Below, in pieces: positions 45,322 through 54,852 of a DNA stretch of 64,000 bases. Both the position numbers and the translations under genes were made by a program. The stretch lies in the NCBI GenBank assembly GCA_016702745.1, contig JADJDJ010000001.1, positions 992,001 to 1,056,000 of the forward strand, read 5' to 3'. The DNA is from Chitinophagaceae bacterium (GTDB taxonomy: Bacteria; Bacteroidota; Bacteroidia; Chitinophagales; Chitinophagaceae). Every line of letters starts with the position of its first letter. The stretch's first letter is position 1. The notes beneath the pieces are model-generated. The model saw only the letters and a list, made by a program, of their open reading frames with translations, was not told the DNA's origin and made no database searches.

Positions 45322-47838
45322 ATGAGCACAAAAAACAAAGCAGCGGATTTTCAGCACAACGATTCAGGACTGCATGGTCAATATAAAACATGGTTCCTGG
45401 ATTATGCTTCCTATGTAATCCTGGAAAGGGCCGTACCGGCCATTGATGATGGATTGAAACCGGTACAAAGACGGATCCTGCATGCCATGAAGGAAATGGA
45501 TGATGGCCGTTTCAATAAAGTGGCGAATATTATCGGACAGGCCATGCAGTACCATCCTCATGGGGATGCCAGTATCGGGGATGCCCTCGTTAATATGGGG
45601 CAAAAAGACCTGCTGATTGATACCCAGGGAAACTGGGGTGATGTAAGAACCGGAGATGATGCGGCTGCTGCCCGGTATATAGAAGCAAGACTGAGCAAGT
45701 TTGCCCTCGATGTGGCTTTTAATGCCAAGACCACCAACTGGCAATTGAGTTATGATGGCCGGAAAAATGAACCTGTGACCCTGCCCATGAAATTCCCGCT
45801 CCTGCTGGCACAGGGTGCTGATGGTATTGCAGTGGGTTTGTCTACAAAAATTCTTCCGCATAATTTCTGCGAACTGATTGAAGCGGCCGTTAAATACCTC
45901 CGGGGCCGGAAATTTGAATTATATCCCGATTTTCTCACAGGTGGGATGATTGATGCCGGAGAATACAACAATGGCCGGAGAGGGGGGAAAGTAAAAGTGC
46001 GGGCCCATATTGAAGAGCTGGATAAAAAAACACTGGCTATCCGCAGTGTGCCTTATGGGGTTACTACCACACAGATGATGGAATCCATTGTAAAGGCTAA
46101 TGATCAGGGAAAGATCAAGATTAAAAAAGTAACAGATAATACAGCGGCAGAAGTGGAGATCCAGGTGGACCTGGCACCGGGTATTTCTCCGGATATCACG
46201 ATTGATGCATTGTACAAATTCACGGATTGTGAAATTTCCATTTCTCCCAATGCCTGTGTGATCGTGGATCAGAAACCACAGTTTCTGGGTGTGCAGGAAT
46301 TATTGAAACTGTCGGTTGACCGGACCAAGGAGCTGCTGGAAAAGGAATTGCAGATCAGGCTGGGAGAGCTCCAGGAAAAATGGCATTATACTTCTCTGGA
46401 AAAAATATTCTTTGAAGAAAAGATTTATAAGGAACTGGAGAAAAAGCATGAAACCTGGGACAAGGTACTGGAAGCAATTGACAAGGCCTTTGTGCCTTTC
46501 AAGAAACAGCTGAGAAGAGAAATCAGCAGGGAAGATATTATCAAGCTCACGGAAAAACCGGTTCGCCGGATTTATAAACTGGACATTGACGAACTCAATG
46601 CGCAGATAAAGGGATTGGAAGCAGAGATCAAACAGGTTAAACATGACCTGGCGAACCTGATTGATTTTGCAGTGGCCTATTATGAAAACCTGTTGAAAAA
46701 ATACGGAAAAGGCAGAGAACGGAAAACAGAGATCAAACAGTTTGAATTGATCGAGGCCAAACATGTGGCCATTGCCAATGCCCGTTTATATATGAACCGC
46801 GAAGAAGGATTTATCGGCACGGGCTTGAAGAAAGATGAATTTCTGTTTGAGTGCTCTGACCTGGACGATATCATTGTTTTCACCAAAAGAGGGATTATGA
46901 AAGTGGTGAAAGTGTCTGATAAAACATTTATCGGAAAAGATATCCTGCATGCCGCCGTCTTTCAGAAAAATGATGAACGTACCACCTATAATATGATTTA
47001 TGTGGATGGGGAAAGCGGCAAAAGTTTTGCCAAGCGTTTCAATGTAACGGGTGTTACCCGGGATAAGGAATACGACCTCAGCAAGGGACATGAAAAAAGC
47101 AAGGTCCATTATTTCAGTGTGAATCCTAATGCGGAAGCCGAACTGGTTAAGATCACTTTATCTTCTTCCAGCAGTGCCAGGATCAAGGAATTTGATTTTG
47201 GATTTTCTGATCTGGAAATAAAGGGAAGGGGAAGTCTGGGGAATACCGTTACCCGTTATCCGATTAAATCTGTCAAACTGAAAGAAGCCGGTATATCCAC
47301 CATTGCGGGCAAGAAACTCTGGTTTGATGACCAGTTCGGAAGATTGAATACGGATGAAAAGGGACAGTACCTCGGCATGTTTGATGGGGAGGATAAAGTA
47401 CTGGTCTTTTACCGCGATGGTAATTATGAAGTCACCGATCAGGAGCTTACCCAGAAGCTGGATGCGGAAAAGCTCATTCATATTGAAAAATTTAATCCGG
47501 AGAAAGTGATCTCGGCCGTATATGTTGATATGAAGACCAAACAATTCATGGCCAAACGTTTCCGGATAGAAACCACTACCCTGAAAAACAAATTCCTGTT
47601 CATCAAGGAAGGAGAAGGTAATTATGTGGAAACGGTGACCACGATCGCTGAACCGGTACTGGCCATGCAACAGGGCCGGGGTGCCCAGGTACGAAAAGGG
47701 AAACTGAAAATTGCCAAAATCGCGGAAATCACCAATTATAAAACAGTTGGCACTAAATTGGCAGACTACAGTAAATCGACCGAAATGGAATGGGTGAAAA
47801 CGAATGAGGATCCTAATCAAACGGAACTATTCCAATAG
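45322..47838 (+). CDS. parC: DNA topoisomerase IV subunit A
   Basis: The DNA cleavage and rejoining subunit of topoisomerase IV. 838 residues from the ATG at 45322; the TTG start upstream is less likely. It holds the active-site Tyr119 in AAARYIEARL, the WHD-type PVQRRILHAM, and a long GyrA-like breakage-reunion domain with CKAP region. The C-terminal part is a beta-pinwheel-like domain with HYFSVNPNAEAE and several GRGSLGN-like turns, but no GyrA box. The pairing with the ParE-type gene supports topoisomerase IV rather than gyrase. The gene is complete. Confidence 0.93.
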   Translation: MSTKNKAADFQHNDSGLHGQYKTWFLDYASYVILERAVPAIDDGLKPVQRRILHAMKEMDDGRFNKVANIIGQAMQYHPHGDASIGDALVNMGQKDLLIDTQGNWGDVRTGDDAAAARYIEARLSKFALDVAFNAKTTNWQLSYDGRKNEPVTLPMKFPLLLAQGADGIAVGLSTKILPHNFCELIEAAVKYLRGRKFELYPDFLTGGMIDAGEYNNGRRGGKVKVRAHIEELDKKTLAIRSVPYGVTTTQMMESIVKANDQGKIKIKKVTDNTAAEVEIQVDLAPGISPDITIDALYKFTDCEISISPNACVIVDQKPQFLGVQELLKLSVDRTKELLEKELQIRLGELQEKWHYTSLEKIFFEEKIYKELEKKHETWDKVLEAIDKAFVPFKKQLRREISREDIIKLTEKPVRRIYKLDIDELNAQIKGLEAEIKQVKHDLANLIDFAVAYYENLLKKYGKGRERKTEIKQFELIEAKHVAIANARLYMNREEGFIGTGLKKDEFLFECSDLDDIIVFTKRGIMKVVKVSDKTFIGKDILHAAVFQKNDERTTYNMIYVDGESGKSFAKRFNVTGVTRDKEYDLSKGHEKSKVHYFSVNPNAEAELVKITLSSSSSARIKEFDFGFSDLEIKGRGSLGNTVTRYPIKSVKLKEAGISTIAGKKLWFDDQFGRLNTDEKGQYLGMFDGEDKVLVFYRDGNYEVTDQELTQKLDAEKLIHIEKFNPEKVISAVYVDMKTKQFMAKRFRIETTTLKNKFLFIKEGEGNYVETVTTIAEPVLAMQQGRGAQVRKGKLKIAKIAEITNYKTVGTKLADYSKSTEMEWVKTNEDPNQTELFQ

Positions 47839-47863
47839 GTTATCACCTTAAAATATAAGAAGT

Positions 47864-48124
47864 ATGACGCTGGAACAAATCCTCGTGATCATCCTTATTG
47901 GTGCTGCGGCCGGCTGGCTGGGCAGTTTTTTAGTCAAGGGTCGTGGTTTGGGCCTGCTGGGAAATGTGGTGGTAGGTATCCTGGGCAGTTTTGTGGGCAG
48001 CTGGATACTGCGCGAATTAAATGTGACTATCGGGAGCAGCCCGCTGGTCAATGCGATTCTGACCGGTGCCATTGGTGCCTTTGTGATTCTTTTTGTGGTG
48101 AGTTTATTCACCGGAAAATCCTAG
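47864..48124 (+). CDS. GlsB/YeaQ/YmgE family stress-response membrane protein
   Basis: An 86-residue, strongly hydrophobic protein with Gly-rich transmembrane helices (LIGAAAGWLGSFLVKG, GNVVVGILGSFVGSW, AILTGAIGAFVILFVV). This matches the transglycosylase-associated/GlsB family of small stress-induced inner-membrane proteins, whose mode of action is unknown. It follows parC by 25 bases. It ends just before the convergent gene at 48126. Confidence 0.9.
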   Translation: MTLEQILVIILIGAAAGWLGSFLVKGRGLGLLGNVVVGILGSFVGSWILRELNVTIGSSPLVNAILTGAIGAFVILFVVSLFTGKS

Positions 48125-48125
48125 A

Positions 48126-49100
48126 CTAATTTTTCTTTTTCCTGATCCGGATCGTGGCATTTTTCTCCAGGTTACTGGATAACCTGAGTTCATGCTTGTT
48201 CTTTCCATCCGAGATCACGATTAAGGCAGTATTGGGTGGGATCAGCCCGAGGTTTTCTGCAAACATGGATATTTCATTGTACTCCAGTGATGCATCAACC
48301 GGGAGGTTGAGTTTAATGGACTTATGGGTCAGTTTCTGGCTGAAGAAAAGCAGGTTCTTATTATAGAAAAGCGAAATGATATCGCCGTCAATTTCTCCGT
48401 TATCATAAATGGCCAGCTGAACCGTGTCTGATTCCACTTCTATTTCATTCACGATTTCGTTCTTTCTTTCTGTGTACTCTTTCTCAATCACATAATTCAC
48501 CACTTTACGCGGGATCACCTGGGCCTGCACCAGGGTGTCATTTACGCCGGGTTTCCAGACCTGGTAGGTTTCTTTGTATTCACTGATGGCTTTAAGAACG
48601 GAATCTTTTTTACTGATGTCGGCATTCATTTCAAAATCAAAGCGGATATCAGCGCAGGTATATTGATAGCCGGGCAGGGCTTTGAATGCGCGGGTAAGAT
48701 TGGAGCCTGCCTGCGAAACCCGTAGCGTTGCCTGCAGGTTCATGATACTGTCCACTTCAAAATCCTTAATGGAAGCGTGGTAGGGTAGGGGTATTTCGTA
48801 CAGACTGAGTTGACGGGTAGCGCTATTATAATTGCCTTTCACTTTGAGACTGCGGTAAGTGTCTTTGAAAAAGCAATTCAGGATACCGGATACATATCCT
48901 TTTTCGGGTTGCAGGATCAGCTCTACGAGGTAATTATTGGCTGAGCTGTTGGTTTTTACATTGGCATTCCCATACCAGTAACCGAATACCGTTTGACCCT
49001 GGCTCCTGAGCCCCAGTAAAAGCATTGATATAATCAGGTATTTTTTCAAGACGGGGTAATATCGGCAAAAATTATTCCTAAGCTGTGTGAAGTTTTTCAC
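48126..49100 (-). CDS. Secreted protein of unknown function
   Basis: A 324-residue exported protein that I do not recognise. A hydrophobic signal segment (YLIISMLLLGLRSQG) lies after about 20 residues, so translation may begin nearer a downstream start; I keep the GTG at 49100, which overlaps the end of smpB by five bases. Beta-rich body: VYWYGNANVK-like start (GYWYGNANV), YVSGILNCFFKDTYRS, DYISLFYNKNLL-type segments and a C-terminal AENLGLIPPNTALIVISDG. It is downstream of smpB and probably co-transcribed with it. Function unknown. Confidence 0.7.
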   Translation of the reverse strand: MKNFTQLRNNFCRYYPVLKKYLIISMLLLGLRSQGQTVFGYWYGNANVKTNSSANNYLVELILQPEKGYVSGILNCFFKDTYRSLKVKGNYNSATRQLSLYEIPLPYHASIKDFEVDSIMNLQATLRVSQAGSNLTRAFKALPGYQYTCADIRFDFEMNADISKKDSVLKAISEYKETYQVWKPGVNDTLVQAQVIPRKVVNYVIEKEYTERKNEIVNEIEVESDTVQLAIYDNGEIDGDIISLFYNKNLLFFSQKLTHKSIKLNLPVDASLEYNEISMFAENLGLIPPNTALIVISDGKNKHELRLSSNLEKNATIRIRKKKN

Positions 49101-49103
49101 AAT

Positions 49104-49541
49104 CTATTTAATGTAGCGTTTCATATCCCTTTCCACATCCCTGTTTTTAATGGTTTCGCGTTTATCGTATAATTTCTTGCCCCTGGCCAGTCCGATTTCT
49201 ATTTTGGCCAGGTTTTTATCATTGAAAAAAATACGGAGGGGGATCAGGGTATATCCCTTTTCCTTCAGTTTGGTTTCGATTTTCCGGATTTCCCTTTTTT
49301 GGAGCAACAGTTTGCGGTCACGCAGCGGGTCGTGGTTGTTGACCGTACCATGGGAATAGGGGGTGATATGGAGAGATTTGATCCAGATTTCCCCTTTGTG
49401 AATCAGGCAGTAACTGTCGTTAAAACTGACCCTGCCTGTCCGCATTGATTTTACTTCTGTACCAAGCAAAACGATTCCTGCTACATAGGTGGTATCAATG
49501 AAGTATTCGTGAAAGGCCTGTCTGTTCTTCAGTTCCTGCAT
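49104..49541 (-). CDS. smpB: SsrA-binding protein
   Basis: SmpB brings tmRNA to stalled ribosomes for trans-translation. 145 residues from the ATG at 49541 (MQELKNRQAFHEYFI); the upstream MIASYFILY start is not family-like. The signature AGIVLLGTEVKSMRTGRVSFNDSY and the C-terminal tail GKKLYDKRETIKNRDVERDMKRY are typical. tmRNA itself is not in this window. It is followed by the secreted unknown gene at 48126-49100 with a short overlap. Confidence 0.96.
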   Translation of the reverse strand: MQELKNRQAFHEYFIDTTYVAGIVLLGTEVKSMRTGRVSFNDSYCLIHKGEIWIKSLHITPYSHGTVNNHDPLRDRKLLLQKREIRKIETKLKEKGYTLIPLRIFFNDKNLAKIEIGLARGKKLYDKRETIKNRDVERDMKRYIK

Positions 49542-49599
49542 ATACAAAATAAAATAAGAGGCGATCATTCCTCTTACTTCAATAAGTCAATAAAATTTA

Positions 49600-50514
49600 T
49601 TACTGCTTCAGTAAGGTAAGCACTGTTCCCAGTTTTTCCTTTAAGTCCTTTCTCGGCACAATGAAATCCAGGAATCCATGTTCCATAATAAACTCACTGC
49701 GCTGAAATCCTTCGGGCAGGTCTTTTTTTATGGTCTCTTTGATGACCCTTGGGCCGGCAAAACCAATCAGGGCGCCTGGTTCTGCAATATTCATATCACC
49801 GAGCATTCCAAAAGATGCGGAAATGCCTCCAAATGTGGGATCGGTGAGTAAGGAAATATAAGGCAGTTTGGCATCGCTCAGTTGGGAGAGCTTGCCACTG
49901 GTTTTAGCGAGTTGCATCAATGAAAAGGCACTTTCCATCATCCGGGCACCGCCACTTTTGCTGATTACCATATAGGCCATTCCGTGCTGAATACAATGGT
50001 CAACGGCTCTTGCAAATTTTTCACCCATCACACTTCCTAATGAACCACCGATGAATTCAAAATCCATACAGGCAATCACGAGGTCATTTCCACCCACTTT
50101 CCCTGCGGCTACCCGCATGGAATCCTTCAGGTCTGTTTTACTCCAGATTTCCTCCAGGCGTTTTTTATAAGGTTTGAGATCAGTGAATTCCAGAAAATCC
50201 TTACTCCTGATATTATCAAAGAGTTCGGTGAATTCCCCGTTATCAAATAAAATTTCAAAGTAATCCTGGCTGCCGATGCGGTGGTGAAAGTTGCATTTGG
50301 GACATACAAAGAGATTTTCCCTGAGTTCTGTCACTGTGCAAATAAAATTGCAATCAGGACATTTAACCCAAAGCCCCTCAGGTGTTTCCTTCTTTTCAGA
50401 AGTCTTGGTGCTGATCCCTTTTTTGATGCGTTTGAACCAACTGGCCTTCGTTTCCTCCGATTTTCCTTCTTCTCCGGCCAGGTTGGCATCAAAATCTTCA
50501 AATTGTTTGGCCAT
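49600..50514 (-). CDS. accD: Acetyl-CoA carboxylase carboxyltransferase subunit beta
   Basis: AccD carries out the carboxyl transfer in the first step of fatty-acid synthesis, with AccA. 304 residues. The N-terminal zinc finger is CPDCNF ... CPKCNF (two CxxC pairs), followed by a crotonase-like carboxyltransferase core with DFEFIGGSLGSVMGEK and SGGARMMESAFSLMQ. It has a Lys/Glu-rich N-terminal extension (residues 1-40) that is longer than in E. coli. A perfect -7 box TATATTTG lies 18 bases upstream. It is complete. AccA is not in the window. Confidence 0.96.
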   Translation of the reverse strand: MAKQFEDFDANLAGEEGKSEETKASWFKRIKKGISTKTSEKKETPEGLWVKCPDCNFICTVTELRENLFVCPKCNFHHRIGSQDYFEILFDNGEFTELFDNIRSKDFLEFTDLKPYKKRLEEIWSKTDLKDSMRVAAGKVGGNDLVIACMDFEFIGGSLGSVMGEKFARAVDHCIQHGMAYMVISKSGGARMMESAFSLMQLAKTSGKLSQLSDAKLPYISLLTDPTFGGISASFGMLGDMNIAEPGALIGFAGPRVIKETIKKDLPEGFQRSEFIMEHGFLDFIVPRKDLKEKLGTVLTLLKQ

Positions 50515-50531
50515 AACCTATTCTTAGCTTG

Positions 50532-50539
50532 CAAATATA
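50532..50539 (-). promoter_or_regulatory. Candidate -7 box of accD
   Basis: TATATTTG on the minus strand, an exact consensus match 18 bases ahead of the accD ATG. Confidence 0.5.
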
Positions 50540-50551
50540 GGGCTTTAGGCA

Positions 50552-50583
50552 TTAGTCTTTAGTCGGGAGTCTTGAGTCTTTAG
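50552..50583. repeat. AGTCNNN tract upstream of accD
   Basis: AGTCTTT-AGTCGGG-AGTCTTG-AGTCTTT, four heptamers. Confidence 0.8.
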
Positions 50584-50636
50584 CCCTTAAACTTGAAGCG
50601 TACTTTTAATAAATCAGGGTTCAAGTAGCCTGTTCT

Positions 50637-50749
50637 GCTCAACTTTTCAACTCCTCAACCTTTCAACTTCTCAACTGCTCAACTACTCAACTCCTCAACC
50701 ACTCAACCTCTCAACTCCTCAACCACTCAACCTCTCAACTCCTCAACCT
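50637..50749. repeat. CAACNNCT octamer tract
   Basis: About fourteen 8-base units such as CAACTCCT, CAACCACT, CAACCTCT running right up to the stop codon of the peptidase gene that ends at 50750. The core CAAC is constant; the inner bases vary. A relative of it is at 56150-56251. Confidence 0.9.
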
Positions 50750-53153
50750 CTACTTCCCTTTCAAAACCGTTTCAAATAATTTATAGATCCGCTTATACTC
50801 GTCGGTCCAACTGCTTGGTTCAACAAAACCATGGTCTTCCATGGGGTAGCTGGCCAGTTCCCAGTTTTCCTTGCCCAGTTCAATCAGTCTTTGTGCCAGT
50901 TTTACTGCATCCTGATAATGTACGTTTACATCCACCATGCCATGACAAATCAGTAAGTGGCCCTTCAAGCCCTCGGCAAAATAAAAGGGGGAGCTCCGGC
51001 GATAGGCCAGGCTATCCGTAAACGGTTCAATGAGGATATTTGACGTATAAGCGTGGTTATAATTGGCCCAGTCTGTAAGCGATGTTAAAGCTGCGCCGGC
51101 TGCAAATACATTGGGCTCATTGAACATTCCCATGAGGCTGATAAAACCGCCATAGGAGCCACCATATAAGCCCACATGTGCCGGATTAACGCCGTAATTT
51201 TTTACCAGGTAATTCACAGCATCTACATGATCGGTCAGGTCCTTGCCTCCCATATGGCGATAAATTCCGGTGCGCCAGTCGCGACCATAACCCGCACTGC
51301 CTCTGTAATCAATATCCATCACATAATAACCCTGATCGGCCAGCATATTATTAAACATGTATTCCCTGAAATAACTGCTCCACCATTTATGGGCATTCTG
51401 CAGATAACCGGCTCCGTGAACAAATAATACCGCCGGTTTATTGGGATGGGGTTTGGCGGGCTGATAGACCCTGGCATAAACCATGGCACCATCCCTGGCA
51501 GGGGAACTGAATCACCTGCGGATCTTTCCAGGTATAAGAATTGAATTCAGCGCTCCGGGCTTTATGCGTGATTTGTTCCGACTTGCCATTTACTTTATTC
51601 TCCTGTACATATAATTCCCAGGGCTTATTGGAATAGGAGTGAAGAATAGCGAGCCATTTTTCATCCGGGGACAAACTCACCTGATTCGCACCGGTCATGC
51701 TGCTCAGCTTTTCTTTTTTACCATCTGCAATACTAAGACGGTAAAAATGCTGTTCTCCCGGGTGTATTTCATTGGTGGTGATATAGAAATATTTTTTATC
51801 CTTCGACAATTGCACTTGTTGTACTTCATAGTTTCCGCTGGTCACTGCTTTATATTCTCCACTGATACGATCTGCAATATAAAGGTGAGAATAGCCGGTA
51901 GACTCCGAGCGGAACCAAAACTGGTCTTCATTAATCCAACCTGTATTGCCCCCTCCAAAAAAACCCGTACCGGGTCCGCCGATCCAGGCTTCATCCCGCT
52001 GCCGGTTTAATAGTTTAACGGCACTTGTTTTTGGATCAAACCAGAATAACCAGCGGTCTTTATTATCCTGTGAACGGATTTCAAAAACTGCGTTGGTGCC
52101 TGCGGGTGACCAGTTCATGCTGCTGAAACTGACTGCACGTTTTGCCGGCTTCTTTGTTTTTTCTTCCAGTTGTTTGGGATAATCTTTTAAATAGTCAGGC
52201 AGGTCTTCAATTCCGGGAATTGCTGATAAGCGGATGCTGAAAATGGTATCTCTCTCCCGGTCATATACATAGAGTTCACTGCTTCCCTGTGGCGTTCCTA
52301 CCTTGGTTCTTGCATTGATATCGGTTGTAAAACCGGTTTCTGTCACATAGCTGGGAACGATGGTTGCCTTTCCTCCGGTTCCAAAACGGCTGAGCCGGTA
52401 ACTGATGAACCGGCCATCCGGACTGATATTCATTCCCTGCAGGGTTTTATCTTCGATATTGATCGAGCGGATTTCTTTTTCTTTTGGGATCGATTTATTG
52501 TAAGCCTCGGTGGCTTCCCTTTTTTCTTTTCTTTCTTTGAGTACCTGAAAATACCGGAGCTGGTCATTTTTTAACCACTGTTCCTGTTGATTAGTTCCGG
52601 CACCACCGGCTGTTCTGCCTGTAGTGGCTCCCCCGGCATCCGGCGTACGGATGTTGGTCAGCTGCATGGTTTCGCCGCTGGCAATATCCCAGGCATAGAG
52701 ATTCTGGTTACGGCTATAGACAATCTTAGTTTCATTAAAACTAAACTGGGGGTTCCCTTCATTTTCCAGCGTTTGAACGATTCTCTTTGTTTTACCGGTT
52801 TTAGTGTCCCGGTAAAAAATATCTCCGTCTTTGGCATAAAGGAAAGCCGACCTTGATTGATTATAGATAAAATTGCTTTGAAAATCCGGTGTCGTTTTTT
52901 GTTGTACACTGGCTTTTACAGGAGTCCTGTTCGTGAGTGTGATAAAATACAATGAGTCAGCCGGGGCTTTGTCGGGGTTCCAGTTAAAATAAAGGGTTTG
53001 CCCCTCCTGTCCCCAGAAAATATTGGAAGGAGAGCTCCCCATCCAGCGGGGATCACGCATGATTTTTTCTACGGTGAGTTCATTCAGCGTTTGAGCCTGG
53101 AGTGTAACAGAAAGCAAAAGGCAGGTGCCTGTAAAAAGATTTTTTGAGAACAT
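50750..53153 (-). CDS. S9 family (dipeptidyl-peptidase IV-like) peptidase, frameshifted
   Basis: A serine peptidase of about 800 residues when repaired, with signal peptide (LSVTLQAQ), a beta-propeller domain and a C-terminal alpha/beta hydrolase domain. The break is in the GGGG at 51501-51504 (CCCC on the coding strand): with three C the frame continues ...QFPARDGAMVYARVYQPAK. The nucleophile is Ser666 in GGSYGG, and the Asp (GMVDVNVH) and His (EDHGFVEP) of the triad are visible. As written, the protein would lose the active site. It belongs to the S9B/C branch rather than to the S9A of 2594-4741. The stop directly abuts an octamer repeat tract. Confidence 0.87.
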
Positions 53154-53227
53154 GTACAGCCGGTTTAGACCGTAAATATATTGGAAACCTTTGAACAGGA
53201 CCTGCCGTTTGTATAAGAAGGTTGGGA

Positions 53228-53593
53228 TCAGTTATTCGGGGCACCGCTGTCGATCCAGCAGATGATTGAATTTTTCTGTGCAGCAGAGAGACTGCTTCCC
53301 TGGGGCATTAAACCGGAGGATACAGCTGCTCGAATCTGGGTTTTGGCATTGGATATTTCTGTATGACTCGTCAGGGGGCCAGGACCATTGGTGCTGCCGG
53401 CAGCATGACAACCGGCAATGGCGCAACTACTCTGGATGATCGGACTGATATTAGCAGCGTATGCCTTATTGGTCACAGTGGCGCAATCAACTGAAGCGCC
53501 GCCACCGCCGCCATCATTATCCTTGCTGCATCCGCTGGCAAAGATGATAACAGAAGATAATACTACAAGGGATGAATACAGGGCCTTTCTCAT
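53228..53593 (-). CDS. Small cytochrome-like lipoprotein
   Basis: A 121-residue lipoprotein (lipobox ASGC, Cys22) with a Gly/Ser linker and one CxxxxCH (SCAIAGCHAAG) motif. That is longer than a canonical heme CxxCH but is common in small cytochrome c-like proteins of Bacteroidota and Planctomycetes. Met96 in SGLMPQGSS could be a distal ligand, and the ending CWIDSGAPNN is usual in the family. Covalent heme is inferred, not proven. It lies 74 bases upstream of the S9 peptidase start on the same strand. Confidence 0.7.
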   Translation of the reverse strand: MRKALYSSLVVLSSVIIFASGCSKDNDGGGGGASVDCATVTNKAYAANISPIIQSSCAIAGCHAAGSTNGPGPLTSHTEISNAKTQIRAAVSSGLMPQGSSLSAAQKNSIICWIDSGAPNN

Positions 53594-53663
53594 TTGTTTT
53601 ACTTTTTTGTTTGATTTGGTACTGTAGATATCAAACGGAAAAAGCTGCAGAAGGTTGCCTTTA

Positions 53664-54548
53664 TCAGATTATTTCTGCCACGTGCCGGTGAATATTTTGC
53701 GCCAGCAGTTGGGTGGGCACATCGTTCTGGTCGCCCCCAAAAGGATCTTCAATTTCTTCCGCGATCAGTTCCAGGCTGGCCAGTACATAAAAAATAAAGG
53801 CCACTACCGGAACAATGTAATACCCAAGCTGGAAAACGTAACCAAAGGGGAGGGTCATGATATAGAAAAAAATGAATTTCTTTATAAATACACTGTAAGA
53901 AAAAGGGATGGGGGTGTTTTTAATTCTTTCACAGGCGCCGCAGATATCGGTAAATGACTGCAGTTCGGCATTCAGGAAAAGCAGCTGTTCTCCAGTGATG
54001 ACTTTATCCTGGTACAGTCCCTGCACATGACGGTACATCAGCATGCCCAGCTGATTGGGGATATGTTTGTCGTGATCAATTTTATCAAAGAAGTGTTTGT
54101 GATCTTCCTTGTCAAATAATTCTACTCTTGTTTTTTCCTTATGCAGGTGATTGTGGAGGGCAAAGGCATAGGCCGGAATCATTTTACGAAAGAAGGTACG
54201 GGTGGCCGTTTGATCCGGAGATAATATCATCTCCAGTTTCATGGCCAGGTTGCGGCTGTTATTCACCAGGCTACCCCAGAGTTTCCGGCCTTCCCACCAG
54301 CGGTCGTAAGCAGTATTGGTACGAAAAACCAGGAGCATGGAAATGGCGAACCCAAGCAGACTATGCATAACCGGAAGGTTACGGACATAACTTTTATCCG
54401 AGAGGCGCCAGTATTCAAGCTCCAGCCAGGCAATACCCGCTGCATAACCACAAATGGCCAGGATCATCGGAAATAATTGCCGGAAAGTATCCGCTTTATG
54501 GAACCGGAAAATAAAGGTGAACCAGTCTTTGGGGTTATAGGAGATCAT
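53664..54548 (-). CDS. Bestrophin-family anion channel-like membrane protein
   Basis: A 294-residue protein of the bestrophin family (RFP-TM). The signature is clear: LGFAISMLLVFRTNTAYDRWWEGRKLWG, and SYSVFIKKFIFFYIMTLPFGY in a later membrane helix. Bacterial bestrophins are ion channels in the inner membrane; the ion and gate here are unknown. The exact -7 box TATTTTTG lies only 5 bases ahead of the ATG at 54548, which would make the transcript nearly leaderless if used. It is complete. Confidence 0.93.
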   Translation of the reverse strand: MISYNPKDWFTFIFRFHKADTFRQLFPMILAICGYAAGIAWLELEYWRLSDKSYVRNLPVMHSLLGFAISMLLVFRTNTAYDRWWEGRKLWGSLVNNSRNLAMKLEMILSPDQTATRTFFRKMIPAYAFALHNHLHKEKTRVELFDKEDHKHFFDKIDHDKHIPNQLGMLMYRHVQGLYQDKVITGEQLLFLNAELQSFTDICGACERIKNTPIPFSYSVFIKKFIFFYIMTLPFGYVFQLGYYIVPVVAFIFYVLASLELIAEEIEDPFGGDQNDVPTQLLAQNIHRHVAEII

Positions 54549-54552
54549 GGTT

Positions 54553-54560
54553 CAAAAATA
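54553..54560 (-). promoter_or_regulatory. Candidate -7 box close to the bestrophin start
   Basis: TATTTTTG on the minus strand, 5 bases ahead of the ATG. Such closeness suggests a leaderless message or a chance match. Confidence 0.35.
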
Positions 54561-54639
54561 GGTGGTTTGGTGGGCATAAGAAGGGGGGCAGGGGCCTCGG
54601 TAAATATTTTTTCAAAAGCATTTTTCAAGCTCACAATGT

Positions 54640-54825
54640 TCGGTGGACAAAGTACTCAAAGATATTTCACGCAAAGCGCGCAAAGAAATACACGCAAAGG
54701 CGCTGCGAGCGCTGCTCCATAACAAGCGCTGCGAGAAACCTGAGAGGATTTATATTTTATACAAAGGCCGGAAAAATCTTAGCGTTTCCTTGCGACCTCG
54801 CGTCTTTGCGGTTAAATCTCTCCAA
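54640..54825. repeat. CGCAAAG repeat element with fold-back potential
   Basis: ACGCAAAG, CGCGCAAAG and ACACGCAAAGG units at 54665-54701, a direct repeat GCGCTGCGAG at 54700-54709 and 54726-54735, and a right end (CGCGTCTTTGCGGTTAAATC) that is the approximate reverse complement of the left. In the 304-base gap between the bestrophin and aldolase genes. No coding gene is seen there. Confidence 0.65.
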
Positions 54826-54852
54826 TTTGAATAGTCATCCTCTGATTAATAT

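Noticed and set aside
47158..47820. 220-residue minus-strand frame inside parC
   Set aside because: It is antisense to the C-terminal pinwheel-like part of a complete parC gene and shows no family features.
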